Positions 47,950 through 59,262 of a DNA stretch of 64,000 bases are shown piece after piece. Below the pieces are notes generated by a model. The model had not been told where the DNA came from. It did not search any database and saw nothing but the letters and a program-made list of their open reading frames with translations. Made by a program: the position numbers and the translations under genes. Position 1 is the stretch's first letter; every line of letters begins with the position of its first letter. Source of the stretch: Gambelia wislizenii (lineage: Eukaryota > Chordata > Lepidosauria > Squamata > Crotaphytidae); contig JAUMIR010000001.1 in the NCBI GenBank assembly GCA_030847615.1, positions 260,027,187 through 260,091,186 on the forward strand, read 5' to 3'.

Positions 47950-48610
47950 ATTCACACAACACACATTCTGAAGTGTTTTGGGAAATTATTCTGCACAGAA
48001 ACATGCATGGTCTTTTGTGCAAAAATTATGTGTTTTGTGCAAAGAAACCCCCATTATTTTTACACAAAAAAGCCATATTGGCTTCTGGGGAAAGTGTTTT
48101 ATATGTAAAAATGTGTTTTTTGGGAAAAAATGATATGCACCTAAATTGCAAAAAAACCCAAGTGTGCATAAAAAGCCTATGTGTATTTCTGTAAACAGTG
48201 TTTTTGCACAAACAAATTTTACACACACACCAAATTTGCACAACCCTGCATCTGTTTCTAGAATTTTTTATGTGTGAAAAAGCCCACAATTTTTGCCAAA
48301 ATGAGCAATTTTGCACAAACCCCACATTTCTGCGCCTTTTTTTGCACAAAATGTATTTTCACACAAGAAACCATAATTTTCATAATGTTCATGAAACACT
48401 GTTTTCAGAAGCACACATGGTTTTTGTGCAAAAATCATTTTTTGTGCAACCAGTTTGTCACAAAATGTATTTCTGGAACTGTTTTTTGTATACAAATAGG
48501 CTTTTGCACAAAATGTATATTTTTCCCCACTAAAAACTATTTTAAAATTGCAAAAATTGTGTATGTGTATGGTAGAATAATTTCCTGAAAAATCTTTGTG
48601 ATGTGTGAAT
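47950..48610. mobile_element. TIR element composed of TTTTGCACAAA-like repeats
   Basis: Both ends read ATTCACACA(A/T)CACA inward, followed after a variable stretch by GGAAATTATTCT, giving imperfect inverted repeats of about 42 bp. The interior is a degenerate series of TTTTGTGCAAAAA and TTTTGCACAAAATG motifs in both orientations, each about 12 bp and near-palindromic, at spacings of about 25-60 bases. Cys/Phe-rich reading frames on both strands are due to this. No target duplication is visible and no family is recognised. Confidence 0.65.
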
Positions 48611-49374
48611 GCAAGGCAAAAACTGCACAAAAGTATTTGTTTTCTCTTGCATGTGGTGAAAACGGTGGAAATATTTGAAGACGGGACAAAAGCTCAGACC
48701 TAGAACAATCATGATCAGATGATCTTGGGTAGAAGCCTGAGCTCTATGAGCACAAGGCCATTTATGAAGTGGGGGCAGTGTATTCCTTGTTGTTTTGAAG
48801 TAATTTTGAAATAGTTTTTAAAACTTTTCCAAGCTTTTTATATAATTTACATAGAATTGATGTCTTTTCCATCTTCTGTCATGTTTTATCTTTATGTAAT
48901 AGTTCTTTGCTGTGATTTATTGTCATCTGAAAATACACATTGTGAATATATTTATATAAACATATGAATCTGATTCACAGTTTCTGCTTTAGAAGCCAAA
49001 TGATTCATTGCTACTGTAGCTTAAAGTTTTTCAAATCAAAGCATCAATTTCAACTAGGCAGGTGTAACAAAGTTATTACAGCTCTATTGTTTCTAAATAT
49101 TGTATTCTACCAACTGAATTCTGGGGGCATTGTGGAGCAGTTGACATGCAGCAAAATCATGTGTCATTGAAAGGGAGACTGTGGCTAATTTCAGCCAAGA
49201 TCTTGGAGAACCAAAAGCCCAGATACATTTTTCAATTTCTGTATCTGTCCATTTTGATTCGTTAAAAGTTGTGAATTAATAACCAGTAAGGTTATTAAGG
49301 TTAAGGTTATATGTTTTGGCTTTCCTCAGAGAAAAATCATTTGCTAGAGTTAAGCAAGTAGTTGCCCCAGTAAG

Positions 49375-49602
49375 CAGGACAGGTTTAAGGGATTTTGGGC
49401 CCCCCTGCAATGCTTTATTTTGGAGGGCCCATATGTTTATCTCAGGTCAATGTAATCTAACTCAACCTAAGCTATTCACAGTACAGGATATTCAGATGAT
49501 TACTAATAATGTTTTTGTAGGAGGAGGATTACAACGCCCCCCCCCCACAATGATGGGGCCCCCTGCAGATGCTGACGCCGCTGGTGCCTTAAACCGGCCC
49601 TG
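49375..49602. mobile_element. Compact hAT-type MITE with perfect 8-bp duplication
   Basis: Left end CAGGACAGGTTTAAGGG, right end CCTTAAACCGGCCCTG. Flanked on both sides by CCAGTAAG (49367-49374 and 49603-49610). 228 bases long, without coding capacity. Its sequence is the two ends of the 40142-42065 element joined near GATTACTAATAATGT. Confidence 0.9.
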
Positions 49603-49712
49603 CCAGTAAGACTGCTAAAGCCTCATAGAAATATGCTTTCAAAATATTTTGAGTGCAGAAGCTAATATATTCTAGTGGCATCTTATTTTGACTCTAATTA
49701 GAGGCCTAAATA

Positions 49713-50090
49713 CTCTGAAGACACCAGACCCCATCTAATCTCAGAAGCTGGTCAGGTCTGGCTAGTATTTGGATAGGGGACCATCAGGGAATACCAGGCA
49801 TTGGAGCTGGTGCTAGTCAGAGTGGTGTTCCCTGGACTGGTGATGGTCCCTGAGACGTTGGCTGCCAGTTCTTGGCAAGTTTACAGAAAAGAAGGAAAGA
49901 GCAGTTGTATCCAATGGTCATAAATATATTGCTGGTCCGTAGCATACTGGGAAACAAACTGAGAAACACCAATGTAAGCTATATTTCAGAAGTAGACAAT
50001 GGCAAACTACCTCTGAGTATTCCTTTCCTAAGCAAACCCTATGACATTCATGAGGTCTGCTTAAATCCTAGTGATTTGAAAGCACGTATA
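49713..50090 (+). mobile_element. 5S-headed Sauria-type SINE
   Basis: 49720-49805 follows 5S rRNA from the CCATCTAATCTCAGAAGCTG region through GGCTAGTATTTGGATAGGGG to GGGAATACCAGGCATTGGAG. The downstream part contains GTAGACAATGGCAAACTACC, CTCTGAGTATTCCTTTCC, TATGACATTCATGAGGTC and ends in a degraded TGATTTGAAAGCAC. This is the composition of the 5S-Sauria SINEs described in iguanian lizards, as I recall. The many differences from 5S exclude a functional rRNA gene. Confidence 0.8.
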
Positions 50091-50534
50091 CACACAGAGG
50101 GAGCACATTTCATGCAGTCCTTTGTATGCATTTCCTGTTTCAGGGTGGGTTGGGTTAGGAATTTGCTTGTTTGCAGCCAAGAATAAATGTTATTGTCCCC
50201 TGTTTACATTCAAGCAGCTTGTTCTTCAGTTGTCCTCTTTATAGTGATAATAATTCTGCCACATCAAAGTGTAGCATGTAACATAACTGATGATTTGCAT
50301 GTAACACGGATTGCAGTGAAGCTTGTGTTTAAAATAACAGATGTGGACAAGAAGGTAAAAGTGACCCAAACTGCTAAAGATGACATCTACCCTTGATCTA
50401 GATTGTAGGCTTGCTGTTTTGGACACTAGACTCATTGAAGTATATAGTAGGGGAAAATATATTTAAGCAGCTAATTGGCAGGGCTGGAAAGAATTTTCAT
50501 CAGTATTTTCAGTGGAAAGGCAGGGTTCAGTCAG

Positions 50535-50930
50535 GCTTGAAACCTCTAACACACACATGTGTTAGAACTTGGGGGAGGGCCTTCTCAGTGGCTGCCCCCA
50601 GGCTCTGGAACTCCCGGTCCAGAGAAGTCAGATTGGCACCCTCCCTGTCTTTCTTCCGGAGCCAAGTGAAAACCTTCTTGTTTAGGAAAGCCTTTGCCAA
50701 TCTCTGTTAAGGGTTGTGCTGGGATATATGTGTGTGTTGTGTGTATATGTATGTGTTTTTAAAATTTTTTTAGCTGTTTTAAACTCTTTGTTATTGTTTA
50801 ATTCTGTTTTAACTTGTATAGTTTGCTGATTTTAACAATGACTTTTTATTGTACACCACTTTGAGTCCCAAATCGGGGAAATAAACGGGATAGAAATAAA
50901 GATGATGATGATGATGATGATGATGATAGG
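50535..50930 (+). mobile_element. L2-type LINE 3' end with (GAT)n tail
   Basis: The C-terminal coding remnant reads AFSVAAPRLWNSRSREVRLA, then FRSQVKTFLFRKAFANL, as in L2 open reading frame 2. The 3' UTR ends with TACACCACTTTGAGTCCC and a tail of about nine GAT units (50902-50928). 5' truncated, as is usual for LINEs. Confidence 0.85.
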
Positions 50931-51768
50931 ACAAACAATTTGTTCAGATCAGAGTTCAGTCTCAGCTGAGCCCTTTTATTCTTCTTGGGCCTGGTGACTC
51001 CTGGCACATTTCGTCTACTTCCTGAGAAACCCAAAGCCTGGAACGGAGCACTCCCATTGTCTGGTCATGAGCCACATGCCAAGCAGCAGAGTGTGGGACA
51101 TTTGAGGGCAAGGTATCTGTTTCCCTCAATAGATCCAGGGTATTCCTAAGATCCTGGGTTTGCAGATCTCAGGCTCATTGTTCATAGCCTTGGGTGGTTC
51201 TTGTCTGTTCAGCTTAGACTCATTGGTAGGGCCCAATGCCTTTTTCAGTCTCTTACCTTTTAGATGTTGTAGGCCTGTAGCTCACTCAGTGCTTTTCAGC
51301 ATAGCCAATGTTGAGGAAGGGTAGGAGTTGCAGTCTTCAAAATATTGGAAGGACCACAAGGTGTCCATCCATCCTGTGATTAAAGAGATGTAATTGTACA
51401 TAACTAGGCAGTGGAAGGGTGATACCTGCAGGTATTTGCAGCTACCTGGCAAGAGGAGAAGAATGTAGAAGGAAGGACTCCAGTTCTCCACATAGGCTGC
51501 TGAAATCCTCTTTGATTTCATTAGGGTTTAAGCAGCTTAATGGTGTGCATGTTGCCACCAAAGCCTTTAAGACAATCTCTATTAGAGTAACAGTGATGAT
51601 CTTTTCCAGATAGGAGAAATAAGCACATTTTAAGTAATATCTCAATGTCTCAATGTTTAAGTAAAGTCTCAATGAACTTCTAAAGTAACTGTTCCATTGC
51701 TAGTCAGTCTCCGTTCAGCATGGCTCTTGCAAGAATTCTATCTTCCTTTCCCCTTTTCTTCTTTCCAG

Positions 51769-51863
51769 CTGAAATAAAGATCTGCTTTAAATATTACCAT
51801 GGTATAAGTGGAGCCCTGCGAGCAACAACTCCATGTATCACTGTGAAAAACCCTGCTGTGATG
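51769..51863 (+). CDS. HECW2: HECW2 coding exon, N-terminal domain part 2
   Basis: This 95-base exon completes the Pro codon begun at 33776 and adds 31 codons, ending on Met in phase 0. Acceptor CTTTCCAG (51761-51768) follows a strong pyrimidine tract, and the donor is GTAAGT (51864-51869). The peptide [31 protein letters not shown] is nearly invariant in HECW1/HECW2; [20 protein letters not shown] points to HECW2. This stretch belongs to the N-terminal domain that precedes the C2 domain. No changes suggest loss of function. Confidence 0.97.
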
Positions 51864-52204
51864 GTAAGTATATTTATTCATTTCTGCCATGAAGACGAAG
51901 TCTCTGTTTAACACTAACATTAAATCTGCCCATTTAAGCTGGCAGCTGGTATTTTCTAGTAAATGATTTGATCTAATGAAGTTGTTCAAGGTGAAGATGT
52001 GATAAGTGAAATCCTGCCATTGGCAGTGTTCCGTTTATGGGTAATTGTGGCATTCCCCCCCCCCCCCAAAAAAATCTAGGGTGTTTTAGGGATTTATTTA
52101 TTCCATACATATTTATCTGAAGCAACAACAACAAAATCAAAACACAACTTTAAAACAAAATTGAATAATATAATAGTAATTAGATTTAACTTAAATTAGC
52201 AACT

Positions 52205-52235
<31 letters not shown>

Positions 52236-55200
52236 TGTATGTATCATATATTAATTTAGTTTGCAATATTTCAAGGATGAAAAATTCATGGGAATAATTA
52301 TATTGAATACCTGGTACAGGGAGCCCCCCGCTCATCAGATGGGTTAGGGACCGCAGCACTGTCAGACAGTGGAATTGGTTGGAAAGTGGACCCAGGTTTT
52401 TTTCCCAGCTTGCTAATGCTAATTTAGCTTTTCAGCTGCTGAAAAACATAAATAATACACTATATATCACTTTTGGACGTGCAAAAACCTAAATTAACAC
52501 ACTATGCGCGTGCACACACACACACACACACGTGCACATACATACAAGTAAAGTAAAATGAACAAAAGCTTACCTTAAATGTCCTTTAATTTCCTTAATG
52601 AGATGTGTGTGATACACTAACATACCTGTAGTATCCAAATTGATTTTTAAAGTAGTTTTCTTTCAGGTGTTATGGAAAAATATATTTTACTGCTTTTTTG
52701 TGGAGTAAAACAACTAGACAACACTGAAGTGAGCACAGGAGCAACTCTGCCATTTCGAGTAACAATATTCACCTTTTTTTTCCCCAAAGGAAAGACTTTT
52801 ACAAACACTCCTACTTGTCAGAACTATGCAAACAGAAACCACTCTTTAGAGCAGCAAACATACATTGAAAAATGGCAAAAAAAAACCCCTTCCTTTATCT
52901 AAATATGGAGAGTTTAAAGGGGGTGTTGTTGTTATGAGAACTCGTGAGCACAATAATCTTGATTCTGTTGCCATGAAAGAAAAAGGGGAAGAGAAGTGGT
53001 GTGGAGGTGGCACTCACCCACCCTCTTTTCCCTTGTTAATGCAAAAATAAAAATAACAGGAGTAGCTAACCAGTTTACAACCACCCAGCTTTTCTGACCT
53101 TATGCTTGCAAGACTGCCTCAAAAAGTGAGATTAGTACAACAATGTGTTACCCCCACCCCAACTCCTATAGTCCATTCTTTCCCTCCCTCCCACGGCCCA
53201 ATACTAGAGATGGCATATGTTTCTCCTTCCACCCTCATAGGGGAACAACACACACACACACACCAGGGCCTTTGCTCTGGCAAACAAGCGCAGAGCAGCT
53301 GAGGCAGCAGCAAGCCATGTGGGACAAGTGGCAGCAGGAATGTGCCTGAAAAGGAAGAGTAGGGACTACCACGAGCAGCAGACTTTGGGGGACAGGCATT
53401 TGCCTTCTTCCTTCCCCTTTGGTGCTTGTGGTGGATATGTAGGGAGGTGAGTGCCAGTCCCCCTTCACTCCTCTTCTTCCCCCAATCCCTCTGCCCTTTC
53501 CGTCATATGCTTGACATGAATCCTTCCCCTCTCCCCCTTCCCTGCAAAGGAAGAGAAGACAGAGCCAGAGGAAGGAGGAAGAGAAGAAGGGCAAAAAGGG
53601 AGAATGCCAAGGGTGGAGGGAAGAGAGAAGCCCTGCTCTTGCTGTGGCACCAGCTTCAAGGGAAGCCTGAGTGGAAGGGGGAAGGGAGAGAGAGAGAGAG
53701 ATCATTAGATGCTGTGTGTGGGGGGGTGATAAAGAGATTGGAGGGGAAGATTGGGAGACCACATGCCTGCCTTTCAGGGGACCCTGAAAGAAAACAAAGG
53801 GGGGAGAGGACACATTCCTACTCAAAGCCCCCCAGGGGAAGAAGGTGGCAGGGAGGTGGAAGTGGGGAGGCGGGAGGCGGAGGGAAGTCAAAGCAAGGCA
53901 AAAGGAGCTGCATGGTTCCTAGCCTCTTTCCTTCCATACATCTGTCTGTCCGTCCATCTGACTGACCCTCCCTCCTTCCTGTCGACTTCACTTCTCTTCC
54001 TGTTGTGTCTTTCTGTTTCTCCCTCCAGCACAGCACTTACTCTGGCTTCTCCATTGCACAGAGCTATAGTGCCAGCAGTGGAAACACAAAGGGCTGGAGG
54101 AGAAAGGCGGGGAGGCAGGAAGATGGTTGAGAATAAGAAGAGTGAGTGAGCCTTTTTGGGTGCCTTCCCCTCCTCTCAGCTTGCTTTTCAAGCAGTGCAT
54201 GGGTGAGCAGTCCAAAGCAAGCCTCCACAGGAAGACAAAAACCTGCTCTTTCAACACTTGTAAATTACACAGACAAGGTCCATTAATTCAAGGAGGGGTC
54301 CACTGTTTCTGTAGGCAAGCCTTGGGACTGTGTGCTTACATGTGAGGTCCCAAGCAAGCTTCGTAGGCAAGAGCAGCTGATGAAAGAGTAGACTCCTTGT
54401 CAAATTAATGGAACTCATCTGTAATTTGCACGCATCAAAAGAACAAGTCATCAGAAAGCGAGGTGTCAGAAAGTGAGGGAAGTCTGTATTATGTCCATTG
54501 TAATAAAATAATATTCCATGCGCCATCTGTATTATAAATTCTTCAGAAAGAAGAAGGATAGGAATATTTCATTGCATGCAACATACAGGCTCCTTCATAC
54601 TGGGAACTGGTTCTGAACTGTCTCACACCAAGAAACGTCCTAATGCTTCTTGCCTCTTTTGCTGATTCTGTATCCAAACAGTCTTCCGCCCCGACCTATC
54701 CCCCGCCCCCACAATACAAAATGCCTCCTTTTGCTTCTTAAATGGAACGATCTTGCTGTCACTGGGGTGGGATTCCAGCTGTGGGAGTGTAGATGAAACT
54801 TGGGATATTGGAGAAATAGAACAAAGAATTGAAACATCGGAGGGATGGAAGAAAGAGAGATGGAGAAATCCAAGACGGAAGAAGGAAGGCAGATCTGCTA
54901 ATGGAAGGGGGAAGGGGAGAGAGAGAGATCATTAGATGCAGGGGGGATGAAGAGATTGGAGGGGAAGATTGGGAGACCACATGCCTGCCTTTGTGGGGAA
55001 GAAGATGTGGGGAGGAAGATTGGAAAGCAACCATCAGCCACTGTTCAGGGTTCCTTCCTTTCAGCACCTAAGCAAGATGCTCTTCATGAAGGTAGAGGAT
55101 CTATAGCCAACTGAGAAATCTTGAGTGACAAGCAAATGTATCCATCTTAAAAAAAAAAGTTGCAGTTAATGTAGGAACAAAACACCCTAGAAAAGGATGA

Positions 55201-55957
55201 AACCATCCTTGGTTTTTGTCATCCATTTTTGTGTTCCAGCACTGAACCCCTGTGGATCTGGAGGGTGCACTGTACTTCACAGGTTAAATGCTTAAATTGC
55301 CTAGTGCAGCTTAAGCTTGTAAAAATGGAAATCCCAGGGCTTAAGGCTGTGTAGAAACCACATTATTTGATCGGAAGCCATCCATTCTTAGGTTGGGTGG
55401 ACAGACTGCAACAGCACTGTTACTCAGTGAAGAGCAGAGTGTATTCTGGTAAGTTTAGGTAATTTTCTAATGTAAGAGAAATAGGTAAGAATTATTTATA
55501 GGTATCCTTCCTTTTTTACTATATGTTGCAAGGCTAGCTTCAAAGAGGTCCCCATGTTAATTCTTGTTATATGGCTGTTAAGAATCTTGAAGCAGTCAAG
55601 CACACTCCTTTCACTATAGCAAAATGACCTTTTTCTCTTAGAGCCCAGGCATACTGTTGGCCTCACAGTCTCAGCCACTGAATCATTATGTCTCATTTGG
55701 ATTTGAATTATACACTATGGCCTTTCACTGGTTCCTTTGCCCCTCTTTATTGACACACTGAAAATGAACAGTGCTTTGTTTTCTAGAAATTAGTGACTGA
55801 AGGGCCATAACATATTATGGTTTATTCATAAACCTTAAAAGTGAAGCTTAAAACATGTCTGCCATAATCGTTTTCATTTGTTTCTAGGTTCTTTTTAAAA
55901 TTTACATACTATTGTCACATGCAAAAATCACTACAAAATAATAATACGTCTTTTTAG
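51864..55957 (+). other. HECW2: HECW2 intron, 4,094 bases
   Basis: Bounded by GTAAGT and TTTTTAG. Contains CA microsatellites at 52205-52230, 52512-52532 and 53249-53264, a purine-rich stretch (53530-54140), and the local direct duplication described separately. A partial TA-type MITE end occurs at 55200-55272 (GGAGGGTGCACTG before TA). No gene was seen in the long Gly/Pro/Ser-rich frames. Confidence 0.85.
53680..54995. repeat. Direct duplication of a ~90-bp purine-rich block
   Basis: GAGAGATCATTAGATGC, then AAAGAGATTGGAGGGGAAGA-like and TTGGGAGACCACATGCCTGC occur at about 53685-53777 and again at about 54910-54992, in the same orientation and about 1.22 kb apart. Further similarity (GAAGGGGGAAGGGGAGAG) extends outward. 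It may be two copies of an unnamed repeat or ends of one larger element starting near 52311 (CAGGGAGCCCCCCGCTCATC). Confidence 0.7.
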
Positions 55958-56030
55958 ATGGGGGCTGAAGGCACTGAAGGTATTTCAGCAGGTCAGCACT
56001 GTCGAAAATTAGTTAGCTTCACACTCTCAG
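55958..56030 (+). CDS. HECW2: HECW2 coding exon, end of N-terminal domain
   Basis: This 73-base exon starts in phase 0 after TTTTTAG (55951-55957) and ends one base into the next codon at a GTAAGA donor (56031-56036). It encodes MGAEGTEGISAGQHCRKLVS, FTLS and the G of a following Asp codon. RKLVSFTLSD is the HECW2 sequence at the entry to the C2 domain. The glycine-rich segment before it is the least conserved part of the region, and the differences there from my memory of the mammalian protein are acceptable. The next exon, expected to open the C2 domain, is not in the window. Confidence 0.93.
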
Positions 56031-56662
56031 GTAAGACATTTTCTCTCTCTTTTATTATGTTAAGTTTGGGAATTTTGCTGAAGGAACACAAGAACATGAG
56101 CAAATGTGATAGAATTATAGTATATATGCAAAGTGGAATGTACATACATAATCATTATCTACCAATCACCTGATGGGAGCAATGGGTTGGATCCCAAATT
56201 CATAGTTAACTACGTTCTGTGCAGGAGAACAGAAAAGTACTTTCCTGATTCTTTCTTTCCAACTACCCATTGCCCCTTAAAAAATGTCCCAGGTAGAAAA
56301 ACACTGATGGTGTGCCACAGGCTATAGGGAGAAAGGGAAATTGGCAGAAATCACTGCCTTTACCTGTTTACCTTAAGAAGAGTCTTCACTGGATCTCAGT
56401 TTTTTCCATGGAAGGTGAAGTCTGGGTCCTCAGTGTTTATGAATTTTTAATTCAACTATAGATAAACTAGTATTTTCTCAGAAACAAAACAAAACACCTC
56501 CACAGTAATTAATAATCTTTTCCAAATCGAGGCCCAAACTAAATATGACAAACGAATAATTTAAAATGAGTCACACTGAAAGTGGGAGGGATGTAGAGGT
56601 GGAAAGAAATGTAGTTGAAGGATATTCTGATTTTAGGACAGATTTCAACAACTTCGTTGTCA

Positions 56663-57345
56663 TGGATTTTCCTTGGGTTTTTTCCGGGCTGTGAGGCCGT
56701 GTTCTGGAATACAGTAGTTTCTTTCTGATGTTTCGCCTGCATCTGTGGCTGGCATCTTCAGAGAATGGTTGGGTAGGACTGTATGTGGAGTTTATATGGG
56801 CCAGCCAGAAAAATCAGCAGTAACAGAACATGTGATAAACCAACCTGGACACAAAATACTATTTAAAAACACAGAAATTCTGGACCAGGCCAAAAACTAT
56901 CATGTCAGAATGCACCGAGAAGCTATTGAAATCCATGAATACCTGGACAACTTCAACAGGAAAGAAGAAACCCTCAAAGTAAACAAAATCTGGCTCCCAG
57001 TTTTGAAGAACAATAGAATCAAAACTCAAGACTTACAAAGGAATTCCATCCAGGGACAAGGGGATTTCCAGCAGATAATGGCCCATCAAACCAACCATTA
57101 GCCAAACAGACACTAATCAGCCTTGCATTTCTATATCCAGAAACTAACCATTCAATTATACAAATTTACATATACTCCCCAACAGGGGTTCACAGCATAT
57201 AAACTCCACATATACTCCTACCCAACCATTATCTGAAGATGCCAGCCACAGATGCAGGCGAAACATCAGAAAGAAACTATTCCAGAACACGGCCTCACAG
57301 CCCAGAAAAACCCAAGGAAAATCTATGGATGCCGGCCGTGAAAGC
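56663..57345 (+). mobile_element. Penelope-like element remnant with inverted terminal arms
   Basis: Arms at 56663-56797 and 57196-57329 are inverted copies (GATGTTTCGCCTGCATCTGT against ACAGATGCAGGCGAAACATC, and CTGTGAGGCCGTGTTCTGGA against TCCAGAACACGGCCTCACAG-type sequence). Between them, 56800-57101 encodes KSAVTEHVINQPGHKI and AKNYHVRMHREAIEIHEY, which is the C-terminal end of the GIY-YIG endonuclease of Penelope-like elements. The RT and the GIY-YIG core are absent. Penelope copies with inverted terminal repeats are known in vertebrates. Confidence 0.8.
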
Positions 57346-57349
57346 CTTC

Positions 57350-59262
57350 AATTTCACTCATTGTCATGGTCAGATCATTTCCTCATGGTTTAGTGGTAGC
57401 AGATCCTCCCTGCAAGAGTAGGGGATCTATTGAGATGGAGACTTAATAGAATCTGAAAGTTTCCTGAAGGATTCCTGAATGCTCTAGAGAATGGAGAGAT
57501 GGCAAGGGCTATTGATACAGTCATTCCTAAGTGCCCAATTCTGTATTGTGGAGCCTGTAATTCACCTTAGTTTACAGAAGATTTGCCAGCAGTGAAGCAG
57601 GCTGGATGACAGCTAGAGTGCAGGTGGCATAAGTCTCAGAGTGAATGTTATTAGAAGTCAGCAAAGACACTTAGTTCTGCCTACTGTGCAGCAGTGAGGC
57701 AGGTTGAAAAAAATCATATTACACCTCCAGGATTGCATCCTCCACCTCCCATCCAGTAGGACTTTTCCAAGTGGTGAGGAGTCTTTTGAGTGCAAGCCCA
57801 GGGTGCTCAAGTATGCAACCCACAAGTACCTGTTGTGAAAAATTTGCTAGGTACTTCAAGTTGCTTGCATTCACTCAGAACTTGACACAACACTTGTTAC
57901 AGAGCCAGGGCCATGGGATGGCATTTAACAGCCTTAGTTACTCCAGGGGAAAGACAGGGGGGGGGTACTACTCTGTTGATCTTCCTAGATCTCTCAGTGG
58001 CTTTTGAGACTATGGATCATGGTATCTTACTGGACTGGCTCTGTGAGATGGGAGTAGGAGGCACTGTTCTACAGTGGTCCCACTCCTACCTGAAGGGCTG
58101 GTTCCAGAGAGTAGCATTGTGGGATTCCTGTTCAGCCCTATGGTGATTAAGCTGTGGGGTGGCACAGGGTTCCATCTTATCCCTCATGCGGTTCAATGTG
58201 TATATGAAGCTGCTGGCGGAGGTCATAAGAGGGTTTGCAGTGGGGTGCCATCAGTATGCTCATGACATTCAGCTCTACTTCTCCTTGTCATTGGAGTCAG
58301 CTGGGACTGTGTAGGTGCTGGACCAGCACATGGAAGCTGTAATGGGCTGGATGGGGGTCAGTAAACTGAATCTGAATCCTGATAAGATGGAGGCTCTGTG
58401 AATTGGTAGTTCTCAGGTCTGGAAATTAAGTAAACACCCCCTTTCTGGATGGGGGTGCACTCCCCTTGAAGAAGCAGGTATGTAGCTTGGGAGTGCTCCT
58501 AAAGCCATCCCCGGTCACTGGAGGCCCAAGTGGACTCTGTGGCTTGGAGTGCTTAGTGCCAGCTTCAATCAGTGTGCCAGTTATGGCCTTTCCTGAACAG
58601 AGATAACCTAGCCACAGTGGTCCATGCACTGGTAACCTCCCAACTAGACTATTGTAATGCACTTTACATGGGACTGCCCTTGAAGAAGAGTTGGAAGTTG
58701 CAATTAGTTTGAAAGGCAGCAGCTTAGATGCTGACTGGAATATCATATATACCACGTGTAATGTGAGTATAAAAGAATTGCATTGTCTACCAATACATTC
58801 CCAGTCTGAATTCAAGGTGCTTGTGATGGCATTTAAAACCGTAAATGGCTTGGGACCCCAATACTTGAGGGAGTGCCTTTCCCCATATGCACCTGCCCAA
58901 GGATTAAGGTCAGCTGGGTCGAGGAGCTCCTCCATGTCCCACCAGTGAGGTCAATACACTATGTCTGGACAATGGGGGAAGGCAACTGTGCAATGCTCTC
59001 CCCCTGGACGCTTGACTGGCACCAACACTCTTTTAACATTTAGGCGCCAAGTTAAAATGTGGCTGTTCATCAAAGCCTTTGGCCTCTTTAATACAACCCA
59101 GATTGTTATTTATAATTTTTTAAAAATTATTTTTTATATCTTTTAAATTCATTATATTGTTTAATATGTTTTTTAGCCTGCTTAACCTGTTTTAATGCTA
59201 TTGTAAGCTGTCCTGAGATCTCTTGATATAGGGTGGGGTATAAATATTTTAATAATAAAGAA
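57350..59262 (+). pseudogene. L2-type LINE, 5' truncated and inactive
   Basis: RT motif A is readable at about 57976-58022 as LIFLDLSVAFETMDHGILLD. Motif C at 58254-58265 reads YAHD where L2 has YADD, so the active site is lost. Further remnants are the LVTSQLDYCNALYMGLP-like block at about 58630-58680 and VMAFKTVNGLGPQYLRECLS at about 58826-58885. The element ends with CTGTCCTGAGATCTCTTG, GGGTGGGGTATAAATATTTT and an AATAATAAAG tail. Frame changes between blocks confirm decay. Confidence 0.85.

Noticed and set aside
48026..48630. Cysteine- and phenylalanine-rich proteins on both strands
   Set aside because: They are translations of the TTTTGCACAAA-type repeats, and both strands are open for the same reason.
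49720..49805. A functional 5S rRNA gene
   Set aside because: Too many differences from 5S, and it is joined to a SINE tail. The sequence is a SINE head.
53235..54149. Long Ser/Pro-rich or Arg/Glu-rich frames
   Set aside because: Purine-rich strand bias keeps several frames open. No conserved domain, start context or splice support.
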